Below, piece after piece: positions 22,047 to 31,097 of a DNA stretch of 32,711 nucleotides. The stretch is taken from the NCBI GenBank assembly GCA_021846505.1, contig JAJZWV010000042.1, positions 1-32,711 of the forward strand, written 5' to 3'. The position numbers were made by a program, and so were the translations under genes. The DNA is from Bacillota bacterium. GTDB taxonomy: Bacteria > Bacillota > Sulfobacillia > Sulfobacillales > JAIMBI01. The notes beneath the pieces are model-generated. The model did no database searches. It had not been told where the DNA came from and worked only from the letters and a program-made list of their open reading frames with translations. Each line of letters starts with the position of its first letter. The first letter of the stretch is position 1.

Positions 22047-24506
22047 TTACCCGCTGGCAGACATACTGGCACGCGTGCTGGCGGCCGGCCACGCCACCCG
22101 CACGCGCCCGGCCAGCTGCTCCGCGGTGGCCGCGCCCACGAGCTCCCGGGCGCCATGCTCGTTGGCCACCAACTCGCGGTAGCACACATTCTGAAGCCGG
22201 CGAAGGTCCGGAACCCACGGCAAGTCGGTCAGCAGCGCCAAATCCGCATCCAACTGCCGCCAGCGCGCCACCTGGGTGGGTGCATCGGCGAGCTCCCGCG
22301 CCCAGCGCCCCACCGTCCGCTCCAGCGTGTAGACCCAGTCATGGGCACTCAAGTCCACCTGCCAAAAGGCCGCCTCCACCAGCAAATCGCGAATGTGGGC
22401 CGCATTCCATGGCTGCCGGCTCAAAGCCCCGCGGAGGCGGTGAGCCAGGCTGAATGAGGCTGCCGTCCGAAAAACCTCCGGCACCGGCTGGCCCAGCTCG
22501 GCCAAGAATCGCATCAGTGTGCTTTGGCGGTCGTAAACCTGGCCATACGCCGCCTCCGCCTCGGCGATGCCGTCCGCCAGCACTCCCCCGAGCACCAGCC
22601 GCTGCTCGTCGCGAAACAGGTGCGTCAGGTTGTACGTCGCGCCCATAAAGTGCTGGTCCAAGACGTGAATCACCGCCGCCGCATCGGCGCGCCGAAACGC
22701 CTCCAGCACCTGGTCCGCGGTTGCACGATACGCGGCCACGCCCTGGAACGGGCGCACGGCCGCCACCACGTTGTGGTCGCCCCAGTGCACCGCGGCGCCA
22801 GACAGCTCGCGGGAGGCCCCGGTGACATCGGATCGCACCGAAAAGCGCGCCACCACCGCCTTGGTGCGGGCGGCCCGCACCTCCTGCCGCTCGTGCCACT
22901 CGACGGTGTAGCAGTACGCCTGGGTGGTGTCTTGAGGTGCCGCGGCGGCCACCGGCTCCAGCAGGGACAGCATGGTGGCATGCGCGCCCACCTCCACGAG
23001 ATCGAGCCGCACGGGCTCGACGGCCCGTTGAAAAACTTGGCGGCCATCGCCCCAATCGGGCAAGTTGCTGTCCGCCTGAGCCAGTGTGTCCAGGAAGGGG
23101 CCGCTCCAGTCTTGCTGGAGGGCCGTTTTCCCGAGCTGCAGGACGCGCCCGGCGTAGCGCAGCACCTGCACCGCCTCCAGGCCGGAAATGTCGTCGAAAA
23201 ACCAGCCACAGCTGGTGAACATCAGCAGGGCATGCCGCGCCATCTCCAAAAGCTGGCGCGCCTGCACACGCTCGGCGGCCGTGAGCCCGGCGCGGCCGTA
23301 CTCATCGAAAAACCGCCCCAGCACGGCCGGCGACCGATCCAGGATCACGTCCACATAGGCATCGCGCGCGGCCCAGGGCTCCTTCAAGAGCGGCGCCGCC
23401 CCATCTTCATAGGCGGCTGCCGCTGTGTCGGCCAGCTGGTCCAAGGCGGCCCGGAGCGGCGCCCGCCAGCGCTGGTGCCAGGATGCCTGCTGGCCGGTGC
23501 TGCAGCCGCAGTCCGACCGCCAGCGCTCGATGCCATGGGCGCAGCTCCAAGAGCTCTCCTCCTGTATTTGCACCACCCAGGTGGGCGGATGAGCGGCCAG
23601 GTACTGCCCGTAGTTGGCGAGCGTGGCCCACCCCGATTGGTCAATGACCGACAGGGCGTAGGCGAGCGCCATGTCGCCCCAGCGGTGGTGGTGGCCATAG
23701 CTTTCGCCGTCGGTGGCCACATGCACCAGCTGGGGGGCCTCGCGGTCGTCAAACGCATCCAGCAGGCGCTGCGCGAAGCGCGCGCCGTCATCCAGCAGCC
23801 CTTCGAACGCGACGGCCTGCGAGGTGGGGCCGTCATAGAAAAACAGGGCCAGCGAGCGGCCCGACGGCAGGTCGATCCGATAGGGCCGGGTCGGATCGAT
23901 GCCCACGGGGCCGCCGGCCGTATCGATCCAGGCGTCTTGGCCGTCTGGCCGGCACCGCGCCGCCTGGGACGGCGCCAGCACGGCGAAGCCGATGCCTTCG
24001 TCAGCGAGCGCCTCCAGCGTCGGCGTGTCCACCGCGGCTTCAGGCAGCCACATCCCTTCCGGCGCCCGCCCAAACCGGTGCTGGAAGTCCCGAATGCCCC
24101 AGCGAATTTCTGTCGCGCGGTCCCGCGCACTGGCCAGCGGCAAAATCACATGGTTGTACGCTTGGGCCAGGGCCGAGCCATGCCCACCAAAGCGTGCGCG
24201 GCTTTCGCGGTCGCCGGCGAGGATGCCGCGATACACCTCTGGAGCTTCCTGCTCCAGCCACGCCATCAGGGTGGGCCCTACATTGAAGCTCATCCAGCCA
24301 AAGTTGTTGACGATACGCTCAATCTCGCCGGCCGCGTTCAAAATGCGGGACGCCGTATTGGGCTCATAGCACTCGTCGGTGATGCGGCGGTTCCAGTCAT
24401 GGTACGGCGCGGCCGAATGCTCTTCCTGCACCGCCTCCAGCCACGGGTTTTCCCGCGGCGGCTGATAGAAATGCCCATGGACCAACACACAGCGTGCTGC
24501 GCTCAC
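22047..24506 (-). CDS. Glycoside hydrolase family 57 protein (DUF3536 type)
   Basis: An 819-residue cytoplasmic protein expected to act on alpha-glucans. The N-terminus CVLVHGHFYQPPRENPW is GH57 motif 1 for the DUF3536 branch. FNVGPTLMAWLE and GHGSALAQAYNHVILPLA follow. EGMWLPEAAVD carries the likely nucleophile Glu. THVATDGESYGHHHRWGD-like sequence (seen as VATDGESYGHHHRWGDMAL) carries the likely acid/base Asp. The C-terminal half is helical (DUF3536). The length matches the family. The GTG at 24506 has AAAAGGGGGGCG upstream and lies 13 bp after the treZ stop, so it is the third gene of the malQ-treZ operon. The exact substrate (amylase, branching or transglycosylase activity) is unknown for this branch. 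Confidence 0.88.
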   Translation of the reverse strand: MSAARCVLVHGHFYQPPRENPWLEAVQEEHSAAPYHDWNRRITDECYEPNTASRILNAAGEIERIVNNFGWMSFNVGPTLMAWLEQEAPEVYRGILAGDRESRARFGGHGSALAQAYNHVILPLASARDRATEIRWGIRDFQHRFGRAPEGMWLPEAAVDTPTLEALADEGIGFAVLAPSQAARCRPDGQDAWIDTAGGPVGIDPTRPYRIDLPSGRSLALFFYDGPTSQAVAFEGLLDDGARFAQRLLDAFDDREAPQLVHVATDGESYGHHHRWGDMALAYALSVIDQSGWATLANYGQYLAAHPPTWVVQIQEESSWSCAHGIERWRSDCGCSTGQQASWHQRWRAPLRAALDQLADTAAAAYEDGAAPLLKEPWAARDAYVDVILDRSPAVLGRFFDEYGRAGLTAAERVQARQLLEMARHALLMFTSCGWFFDDISGLEAVQVLRYAGRVLQLGKTALQQDWSGPFLDTLAQADSNLPDWGDGRQVFQRAVEPVRLDLVEVGAHATMLSLLEPVAAAAPQDTTQAYCYTVEWHERQEVRAARTKAVVARFSVRSDVTGASRELSGAAVHWGDHNVVAAVRPFQGVAAYRATADQVLEAFRRADAAAVIHVLDQHFMGATYNLTHLFRDEQRLVLGGVLADGIAEAEAAYGQVYDRQSTLMRFLAELGQPVPEVFRTAASFSLAHRLRGALSRQPWNAAHIRDLLVEAAFWQVDLSAHDWVYTLERTVGRWARELADAPTQVARWRQLDADLALLTDLPWVPDLRRLQNVCYRELVANEHGARELVGAATAEQLAGRVRVAWPAASTRASMSASG

Positions 24507-24519
24507 AACGCCCCCCTTT

Positions 24520-26415
24520 TCATTGGCTCCCCGGCGCTGGCTGGTCCTCTGGCTCCCAGATGGAAAAGCTGGGCCCGGGCACCGCCAGCCGAGCGCCCCC
24601 CGCAGCCTCGGGCGGCAGAACCCGCCCCGGGCCGCCATACCTGGGATCGGACGACTCCAGGCAGAGCCGCCAGGTCCCGCGGGGCAACGGCACGGCGATG
24701 GGCTCGGGGCTTGGGTGCGGCACCCACAGCAACACCGCCCGCTGCCCGCCGCCCGACCGCTCCACCGCCACGGCCGCTGAGCCGGCGTAGGCCCGCACGC
24801 CGCTCAGTTGCCGCGCGGCCAGCGCGGGATGCCGCCGCCAAGCCAACAGCGCCGCATAGTAGGCGGCGACACCCGGCTGCTCGCGCCGCGTGAGGCGCGA
24901 ATTTTCCAGCGCCGCCGCCGCCGTGGGGTCGCGAGTCGCCTCCCGCCAGCCGAAGTCGCGCGCCTCCTCGGCGCGCCCGCAGCGCACCGCATCCATTAAG
25001 GCCGCCCCGGCGTGGTCCACGAAGTAGAGAAACGGTGCCAGCTCCCCGTATTCTTCCCCCATAAACAGCATAGGCACAAACGGGCTCGTCACGACCAGCC
25101 CGGCCGCCGCTTTGGCGGCTTCTACGCCGACCTGGGCCGCCAGGCGGTCGCCCACGGGCCGATTGCCGACCTGATCGTGGTTTTGAAGGTACGCCACCAC
25201 GGCAGGCGCATCGACCCGCCCCATCGCATCATACGGCCGCCCGTAGGTGCGGCCCCGGTAGCCGGACCACCGCCCGGTTTGCACCAAGCCGCGCTCCAGG
25301 GCCGTCCCCACATCCGCCAGCGCGCCGAAGTCCTGATAGTATCCGGCCCGGTCGCCGGTGAGAGCGGCATGCACGGCGTGGTGCACGTCATCGGACCAGA
25401 AGGCGTCGAAGCCCAATCCGCCGCCTTCGGGTGGCCGCACGGCCCGCGGCGCATTCCAGTCGCTTTCCGCCACCAGCCAGGCGGGGCGCCCGGCGGCCGC
25501 GCCAGCCGCATGCACGGCGGTCGTCACCTGCTCCCAAAATGGCCACGCCGTCTGGTCCACCACCGCGTGCACCGCGTCAAATCGAAACCCGTCCAGATGA
25601 AAGCGGCGCTGCCACTCCAGCGCGTGGCCGAGAAAGAACGCCCGCACACCATCGGAGCCTTTCCCATCGAAGTTGAGCGCGGGCCCCCAGGGCGTGCGGT
25701 GCCGCGAGGAGAAATACGGCGCAAACTCTTCCCAAAAGACGCCTTCGGGGCCGATGTGGTTGTATACGACATCCATGATGACGCCTAAGCCCGCCTGGTG
25801 CGCTGCGTCCACGAGCCGACACAGGCCCGGCGCGCCGCCCAGGCTGTCCTGCACGGCATATGGAAATACGCCATCATAGCCCCAATTCCAGCGGCCTGGG
25901 CACTGCGACACCGGGAGCAGCTCCAGCGCGGATACCCCCAGGCGGGCCAAGCGGGGCAAATCGGCGATTGCGGCGTCAAAGGTGCCCTCGGCCGTGAAAG
26001 TGCCTACGTGCAGCTCGTACACGGAAAAGTCGGGGGCGCCGGGGCAAAGGCCCGACCAGGCCTGGTCCATCCAGGCGTGGCGGTCTTCCCACAGTGCCGA
26101 CGGAGCCAGCACGCCGTCAGGCTGCCACCGCGACGCGGGGTCTGCGCGCACGGGGCCGCCCGGGGCCAGCCGAAAGCCATAGCGGGTGCCCGCCGGCCAT
26201 CCCGCGAGGGTGGCCGTCCAGTGGCCTGGCCGGCTGGGATCCGGCTCGAGCGGCCGCTCCTCGCCGCTGGCCGTCAGGACCAGGATGGGCGCTGAGCTTT
26301 TGGGAGCCCAGAGCCGCACCGCCCATCCGCCGCGGCCATCGGGCACCGCCCCTAGTGCTGCGTCGCCCACGCCAGGGACCCCGGTGGTCGAACCGTCCCT
26401 CTCCGCCGGGCCCAT
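24520..26415 (-). CDS. treZ: Malto-oligosyltrehalose trehalohydrolase
   Basis: A GH13 enzyme of 631 residues that releases free trehalose from maltooligosyl-trehalose made by TreY. The order is an N-terminal beta-sandwich (RLWAPKSSAPILVL, then GTRYGFRL), the catalytic barrel from about residue 131 (VYELHVGTFTAEGTFDAAI) and a C-terminal sheet domain. GVIMDVVYNHIGPEG near 211-225, nucleophile Asp280 in DGFRFDAVH, acid Glu317 in LVAESDWN and Asp414 in YLQNHDQVGNR are visible. The FRFDAVH and NHDQVGNR wording separates TreZ from GlgB and pullulanase. The ATG at 26415 has GGGGGAGG and starts 3 bp after the malQ stop. The partner TreY is not in the window. Confidence 0.92.
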   Translation of the reverse strand: MGPAERDGSTTGVPGVGDAALGAVPDGRGGWAVRLWAPKSSAPILVLTASGEERPLEPDPSRPGHWTATLAGWPAGTRYGFRLAPGGPVRADPASRWQPDGVLAPSALWEDRHAWMDQAWSGLCPGAPDFSVYELHVGTFTAEGTFDAAIADLPRLARLGVSALELLPVSQCPGRWNWGYDGVFPYAVQDSLGGAPGLCRLVDAAHQAGLGVIMDVVYNHIGPEGVFWEEFAPYFSSRHRTPWGPALNFDGKGSDGVRAFFLGHALEWQRRFHLDGFRFDAVHAVVDQTAWPFWEQVTTAVHAAGAAAGRPAWLVAESDWNAPRAVRPPEGGGLGFDAFWSDDVHHAVHAALTGDRAGYYQDFGALADVGTALERGLVQTGRWSGYRGRTYGRPYDAMGRVDAPAVVAYLQNHDQVGNRPVGDRLAAQVGVEAAKAAAGLVVTSPFVPMLFMGEEYGELAPFLYFVDHAGAALMDAVRCGRAEEARDFGWREATRDPTAAAALENSRLTRREQPGVAAYYAALLAWRRHPALAARQLSGVRAYAGSAAVAVERSGGGQRAVLLWVPHPSPEPIAVPLPRGTWRLCLESSDPRYGGPGRVLPPEAAGGARLAVPGPSFSIWEPEDQPAPGSQ

Positions 26416-26418
26416 GTC

Positions 26419-28365
26419 TCAGCCTCCCCCCGCCCGCGCCTCCGCGGCGGCTGACTCGGCGGGCCGCATGGCCGCCGCCGCCGCCAGCCAGTGGGCCAGC
26501 GCAGAGTCGGCCACCACCTCATCCACCGTGCGCGCCGCCAGCCGCGACCAATTTTGCTGGGACGGCGTGCCCGGCCGGTTGGGCGCCACCGCTTCCATCC
26601 AGCAGTCTTCCAGGTTCAGCAGCAGCCACGGCGGATCGGTCCGTGCCAGGCGCTCCACCGTCCGATGATAAACCTCCCGGGGCGTGGCGCGGGGCGTCAG
26701 CCCCACCGCCTGGCACCACTCCGCCCGGACCGTGGGGGACAGCGCCTCCCACCCCGCGGCCCACAGCGGCATGTCGTGGGTGCCGGTCGTCACCAAGCTT
26801 TCCGCCGGCGGGTCCTCCTCCGCCCCAGCTCGGCCCGGGCGCGCCACCACCAGCCGATGGATGCGCCGGGCCTCCATCGCGCGGCGCACTACCGCGGGTA
26901 CGTTGCCGAGGTCCTCGCCCACGACCGGGGTGCCGGCGCGGGCCGACTCCAGCGCCAGGACGGCGTACAGCTCGTCCGCAGGATACTGCACGTACGCGCC
27001 CTCATCGGCCGATGCGCCCTGCGGAACCCACAGCAACCGATGCAGTCCCATGATGTGATCGACCCGCAGCACCCCAGCCAACTCGAGGTGCGCCGCCAGC
27101 GCCGCCCGCCAGTAGTGGTATCCATCCGCGCGCATCTGGCTGGGCACCATCGGCGGCATTCCCCAGCGCTGTCCCTCAGCGGACAGGGCGTCCGGGGGCG
27201 CACCCACGCTCAGCTGATGAGCAAACAGATGGGGCCATCGCCAGGTGTCGTAGCCCGCAGGGTGGACGCCCACGGGGAAATCCAGCAGTGGCCGCTCGCC
27301 GGCCTGCGCCCACGCCCGCATGCCCTGCTCGGCCCGCGCGGCCGCGTATTGGTAAAATGCCACCCGCTCAGGGTCCACGGCGCCGTCGGGGATGCGGCCC
27401 GCCCGCGCCGCCTCCGGCCACGTGTGCCAGGCCGTCGGGTGGGCTTCATAATACGCGCGAAACGCGGCATACTCGCGCGGCGGCTTTGGCAGCGCCTCGG
27501 ACTGCGCCCCTTCTCGGCTGCCGTGCCACTCGCGCTCCAGCTGGGCCAGCCGCGCGCGGCCCACGGCGGGCCAGTCCACCTGGCGGCCGGATGACTCGCC
27601 ATCGGCCGCCGCCGCGTACACCTCATTCCAGTAGAGCCGGGTGATGGGTCGGTAGGGGCTGTGGTCCGCTTCCGCGCCATCGAGCCACGTGGGCAGGAGC
27701 GGCAGCGTCCCGACCAGCGCGGGCAGCTCCCCTGCCCAACGGGCCAAGTGCGCCAGCGCCGCATAACTTCCGAGGGCCTGACCGCGAAACGCCAGCGCGT
27801 AGGGCGGCACGAACAGGCCTAATTGCCGGACCGGAGCCGCTGCGGCCCGGCCAGGATGGGCAATCAGGAGGGTGTCGGCCCTCAGTCCAGCCACTTCCAC
27901 GGCCACCCGATGGTATCCCGGCGACATCTCAGCGAGTGGCAGCACCAGCTGCCACTCCTGGTATCCGTCGCCACCCACCCGCGCTGCGGCCACCTTCACC
28001 GGGTGGATGGCCAGCGGGCCCCACGTGCCGCCGCCTTCCCAGGTGACCAGGACGCCCACCGGGCCACTAGCGGCCTCGGGCACCCGCATCCGAAGCCGGA
28101 GGCTCACCCGGCCGCCCGAGAGGCCCAGCACCGTTACGGGCTCCAGCACCGTGCGCCACGCCGCCACGCCTTGCTCAATAAGCGCACGGGGGGCATCGGC
28201 GGTCTCCCCGACGTCCACCCCCAGTCCCTTCAGCACCGCCAGCAGCGTGTCCGCGGATGCGCGGTGAGTCGCTCCCAATGCGTCTTTATATTTCGTCTGA
28301 ACGCCGCTGCGCTGGGCCAGCAGGATCAGCGCCCGCTCTTCCTCATGCAGGCCATTTGAGGCCAC
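26419..28365 (-). CDS. malQ: 4-alpha-glucanotransferase
   Basis: A GH77 disproportionating enzyme (amylomaltase) of 648 residues that moves maltodextrin chains between acceptors and releases glucose. The N-terminal 180 residues form the beta-sandwich extension seen in enterobacterial-type MalQ. The barrel begins near LFVPPYALAFRG. Catalytic residues are recognisable: nucleophile Asp436 in LRVDHIMGLHRLLWVP, acid Glu484 in VVGEDLGNVP and Asp531 in TTGTHDMPLWAAGW. The GTG at 28365 is chosen because GAAAGGGGG lies nine bases upstream and family similarity begins right after it; longer in-frame starts reach 28440. It leads the malQ-treZ-GH57 operon. A promoter with a palindrome is found about 180 bp upstream. 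Confidence 0.9.
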   Translation of the reverse strand: MASNGLHEEERALILLAQRSGVQTKYKDALGATHRASADTLLAVLKGLGVDVGETADAPRALIEQGVAAWRTVLEPVTVLGLSGGRVSLRLRMRVPEAASGPVGVLVTWEGGGTWGPLAIHPVKVAAARVGGDGYQEWQLVLPLAEMSPGYHRVAVEVAGLRADTLLIAHPGRAAAAPVRQLGLFVPPYALAFRGQALGSYAALAHLARWAGELPALVGTLPLLPTWLDGAEADHSPYRPITRLYWNEVYAAAADGESSGRQVDWPAVGRARLAQLEREWHGSREGAQSEALPKPPREYAAFRAYYEAHPTAWHTWPEAARAGRIPDGAVDPERVAFYQYAAARAEQGMRAWAQAGERPLLDFPVGVHPAGYDTWRWPHLFAHQLSVGAPPDALSAEGQRWGMPPMVPSQMRADGYHYWRAALAAHLELAGVLRVDHIMGLHRLLWVPQGASADEGAYVQYPADELYAVLALESARAGTPVVGEDLGNVPAVVRRAMEARRIHRLVVARPGRAGAEEDPPAESLVTTGTHDMPLWAAGWEALSPTVRAEWCQAVGLTPRATPREVYHRTVERLARTDPPWLLLNLEDCWMEAVAPNRPGTPSQQNWSRLAARTVDEVVADSALAHWLAAAAAMRPAESAAAEARAGGG

Positions 28366-28505
28366 GCACGACCGCCCCCTTTCACTCACCTGGCTGTCGT
28401 GAGTCCCCAAAACCGTAGGGAATCCGGCCCGCCGGGTCAACTAGCTGCTGCAAGCCGCATCCAGCGCGCGGCGTGTGGCGCGTCAGCGGCGCCGACATGC
28501 ATCGT

Positions 28506-28570
28506 GTTGCTACTCAGCAACGTTAGCTGCGACTGCTCTTTTTATAACATAATGCATCTACTAGCGGCAA
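28506..28570 (-). promoter_or_regulatory. malQ operon promoter and downstream palindromic operator candidate
   Basis: On the minus strand, TTGCCG (28570-28565) and TTATAA (28547-28542) have a 17-base spacer, a good sigma-A arrangement. The start of transcription would be near 28536. About 15 bases into the transcript lies GTTGCT-ACTC-AGCAAC (28506-28521), a perfect inverted repeat with 6-base arms. Its position is right for a repressor binding site or a small RNA hairpin. The local AT-richness stands out from the GC-rich surroundings. Confidence 0.5.
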
Positions 28571-28604
28571 TTCGATCGGCGTTTCTCTTCTAAAGCGGTG
28601 TGCC

Positions 28605-28850
28605 TTGGATTTGTGCAACATCCGTACCGGCGAGGCGGGAACGCCGATGCGCAATTGTGTGGATGCTCGTGAACCCCGCCTCTCTCCGTTGGCTCATCCG
28701 GCGCAGCAACTGAAAGTACCTCGACCTCGCCCTCTTTCGAGAGCGGGCTCGCCACGCATATGGGATTGGCACGGATTCTGTCCGCCCAACACGGAAGGCT
28801 TCCCACACCCGCCGCCCGCCGATGAGCGGCGGGCTTCTGCGGCATTATAG
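28605..28850 (+). pseudogene. Possible IS200/IS605-type TnpB C-terminal relic with end hairpin
   Basis: An 80-codon frame reads GEAGTPMRNCVDAREPRLSP, then AHPAQQLKVPRPRPLSRAGS and ends ADERRASAAL. It lacks a start, globular composition and a plausible binding site. The style (a G-T-P..R...DA stretch, then a basic proline-rich tail running into a hairpin) recalls the degraded 3' end of TnpB genes reading into the right end of the element. A perfect GCCCGCCG-ATGAG-CGGCGGGC hairpin lies at 28814-28834 in its last codons. The call rests on impression only. It sits between the divergent malQ and glgE transcripts. Confidence 0.25.
28814..28834. repeat. 8-bp GC-rich hairpin between malQ and glgE
   Basis: GCCCGCCG (28814-28821) pairs with CGGCGGGC (28827-28834) around ATGAG. 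It is followed by TTCTGC on the plus strand, a poor U-tract. It may be the end hairpin of a decayed IS200/IS605 element or a weak terminator. Confidence 0.4.
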
Positions 28851-28965
28851 TGCATCATAGCGGCGGCCGCCCTCTCCGCCCGTCGCGCACCACCGGCCGG
28901 CAGGCTCGCCCCACCGCAGGCCACCTCGACCGCTTCCCCCCGGTGCTGGTTCCGGCGGCTTGGGC

Positions 28966-28971
28966 TACAAT
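28966..28971 (+). promoter_or_regulatory. -10 element upstream of glgE
   Basis: TACAAT lies 75 bases before the GTG start. The -35 is poor (GTGCTG at 28943-28948 with a 17-base spacer). The same CTACAAT string appears in the DUF2325 promoter. Confidence 0.4.
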
Positions 28972-29045
28972 AGTGCCACCGGTCAGCCGAGTCAGCCATC
29001 GCCGTGCAGGTTCGCTTGCCAGCAGTGGGCTAGGAGGCGAGTTGC

Positions 29046-31031
29046 GTGGGCCAAAGCCCCCCCTCCCCCGCGGATTCCCCCGTGCGTGTCGTGGTGACCC
29101 ATCTTTCCCCCGAAGTGGAACAAGGGCGCTTTCCCGCCAAAGCCGTGCAGGGTGATTCGGTAGCCGTTCGGGCCCGGGTGTTTGCTGACGGCCACGACGT
29201 GGTGCGTGCCCAGCTGACCTGGCAGGATGCTGGCCAAGACCCCCGCACGACCTGGATGGCGCCTGCCGGCAATGATTGGTTTGAAGCCGCGGCCACGCCA
29301 AGGGCGTTGGGCCAGGCTCGATTTCAGGTGGCGGGCTTTGTGGACGAGCTGGCCAGCTGGCAGGTGGGTGCATCCAAAAAGCTGGCCGCCGGGGTCTTTT
29401 CGCCGCTGGATGGCCAGCAGGGCGCTGAGTGCCTGACCCGCGCCCGCGGGCGGGCCGCGCCCAAGGAGTCTGCCCGCCTGGCGGCGCTGGCGCGCTGGCT
29501 CGATGCCCCCACCCGCCGGCGCTCTGCCGACCTGGCGGCCCGGCTGGCGGAAATCGCCGATCTGGTGCTGCGGATCACCCCGCCAGCCGACGCCGTGGCG
29601 GCGCCGTGGCGGGAGGTGTGGGTAGACCCCCCGCTCGCCGCGTTCAGCGCGTGGTACGAACTGTTTCCCCGGTCGGCCGGGGACGCTGGCCGGCCGGGGA
29701 CGCTAGCCGACGTCCGTCGGCGGCTCCCCTACGTAAAAGCGCTCGGCTTTGACGTGCTGTACCTCCCGCCGATCCACCCTATCGGGATAGCCGCCCGCAA
29801 GGGTCCCAACAACGACCCGCAGCCGCCCGACACCGCGGCGGCATGTGGCAGCCCGTGGGCCATCGGCAGCCCGAGCGGGGGACACCAGGCTATCCACCCC
29901 GAGCTGGGAACCCTGGAGGACTTTGACGCGCTGGTGGCCGATGCTTCGGCCGCCGGGATTCGCCTCGCGCTGGATTTAGCGCTTCAGTGTTCGCCTGACC
30001 ACCCGTGGGTGCAAGAGCACCCCGAGTGGTTTCGGCATCGGCCGGACGGCTCTATCCAGCACGCGGAAAATCCCCCCAAGCAGTATCAGGACATTGTGCC
30101 GCTGGACTTGGCGGGCCCCCAGCATGCGGCGCTGTGGGAGGCGTGCCGCGAGGTGGTGAGATTTTGGATTGGCCACGGGGTGCGCATCTTTCGCGTGGAC
30201 AATCCGCACACCAAGCCGTTTGACTTTTGGGAGTGGCTCATTCGAAGCCTCAGGGCCGAGCATCCCGACCTGATATTTCTAGCCGAAGCATTTACTCGGC
30301 CAGCCGTCATGGCGCGCCTAGCCCAGCTGGGCTTCTCCCAGTCGTACACCTACTTTGCCTGGCGCAATCGAGCGGACGAGCTCCGCTCCTACGTCGAGGA
30401 GTTGCAGTCGTGGCCCGACCGGGACTTTTTTCGGCCCAACTTTTGGCCCAACACCCCCGACATTCTCACGGAGTACCTGCAGGTCGGCGGCCCACCCGCG
30501 TTTGCCGTGCGCGCGGTGCTGGCGGCCACCTTGAGTGCCAACTACGGGGTGTACGGGCCAGCATTCGAAGAAGCGGTGGCCGCGCCGCTAGCGCCCGGCA
30601 GCGAAGAATACTTGGACTCTGAAAAATATCAGGTGCGCCACTGGCACTGGGACACACAGGCAGGCCTCGGCCCGCTGCTGGCCCGGCTGAACCGGGCGCG
30701 CCGCGCCCACCCGTCGCTGCAGCGTTGGGGCAACGTGCGCTTCCATGCCACCGACAATCCGGAGCTATTGGCCTACAGCCGCCGGGATTCCCTGGGCCAG
30801 GACACGATGCTGGCCGTGGTCAACGTGGACCCCCGCTGGCCGCAGAGTGGATTTGTGCATCTCGCCTTGAGCGCCCTGGGCGTCAGCGGCGAACAGCCCT
30901 TTGAGGTGTGCGACTTGCTGGATGGCCGCGTGTACCAATGGCAGGGGGCGCGAAACTTTGTCGCACTGGACCCGCGGAAGCAGCCCGCTCACCTGTTTTG
31001 GGTGCGGGCGGCCGGCAGTGCTCCGCCCTGA
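29046..31031 (+). CDS. glgE: Alpha-1,4-glucan:maltose-1-phosphate maltosyltransferase
   Basis: A GH13_3 enzyme of 661 residues that adds maltosyl units from maltose-1-phosphate to a growing alpha-1,4-glucan. The order is an N-terminal beta-domain (VTHLSPEVEQGRFPAKAVQG), a helical insertion near residues 137-180, the barrel from AFSAWYELFPRS, and a C-terminal sheet domain. DVLYLPPIHPIG with RKGPNN, nucleophile Asp385 in FRVDNPHTKP, acid Glu414 in LAEAFTRP, and FWPNTPDIL are all signatures of GlgE rather than other GH13 enzymes. The GTG at 29046 has AGGAGG eight bases upstream. treS follows 66 bp downstream on the same strand, the classical TreS-GlgE route. Confidence 0.95.
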   Translation: MGQSPPSPADSPVRVVVTHLSPEVEQGRFPAKAVQGDSVAVRARVFADGHDVVRAQLTWQDAGQDPRTTWMAPAGNDWFEAAATPRALGQARFQVAGFVDELASWQVGASKKLAAGVFSPLDGQQGAECLTRARGRAAPKESARLAALARWLDAPTRRRSADLAARLAEIADLVLRITPPADAVAAPWREVWVDPPLAAFSAWYELFPRSAGDAGRPGTLADVRRRLPYVKALGFDVLYLPPIHPIGIAARKGPNNDPQPPDTAAACGSPWAIGSPSGGHQAIHPELGTLEDFDALVADASAAGIRLALDLALQCSPDHPWVQEHPEWFRHRPDGSIQHAENPPKQYQDIVPLDLAGPQHAALWEACREVVRFWIGHGVRIFRVDNPHTKPFDFWEWLIRSLRAEHPDLIFLAEAFTRPAVMARLAQLGFSQSYTYFAWRNRADELRSYVEELQSWPDRDFFRPNFWPNTPDILTEYLQVGGPPAFAVRAVLAATLSANYGVYGPAFEEAVAAPLAPGSEEYLDSEKYQVRHWHWDTQAGLGPLLARLNRARRAHPSLQRWGNVRFHATDNPELLAYSRRDSLGQDTMLAVVNVDPRWPQSGFVHLALSALGVSGEQPFEVCDLLDGRVYQWQGARNFVALDPRKQPAHLFWVRAAGSAPP

Positions 31032-31097
31032 CGGGCACCATGGAGGGCAGCGCCCGAGATCGGCGGCAGGCCAAACGACAGAAAGAAGGGAAGCCAA

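Noticed and set aside
22524-24893. A 789-codon open frame on the plus strand opposite the GH57 gene
   Set aside because: It is the antisense of a clear GH57/DUF3536 protein, with low-complexity His/Arg/Gly-rich composition and no domain.
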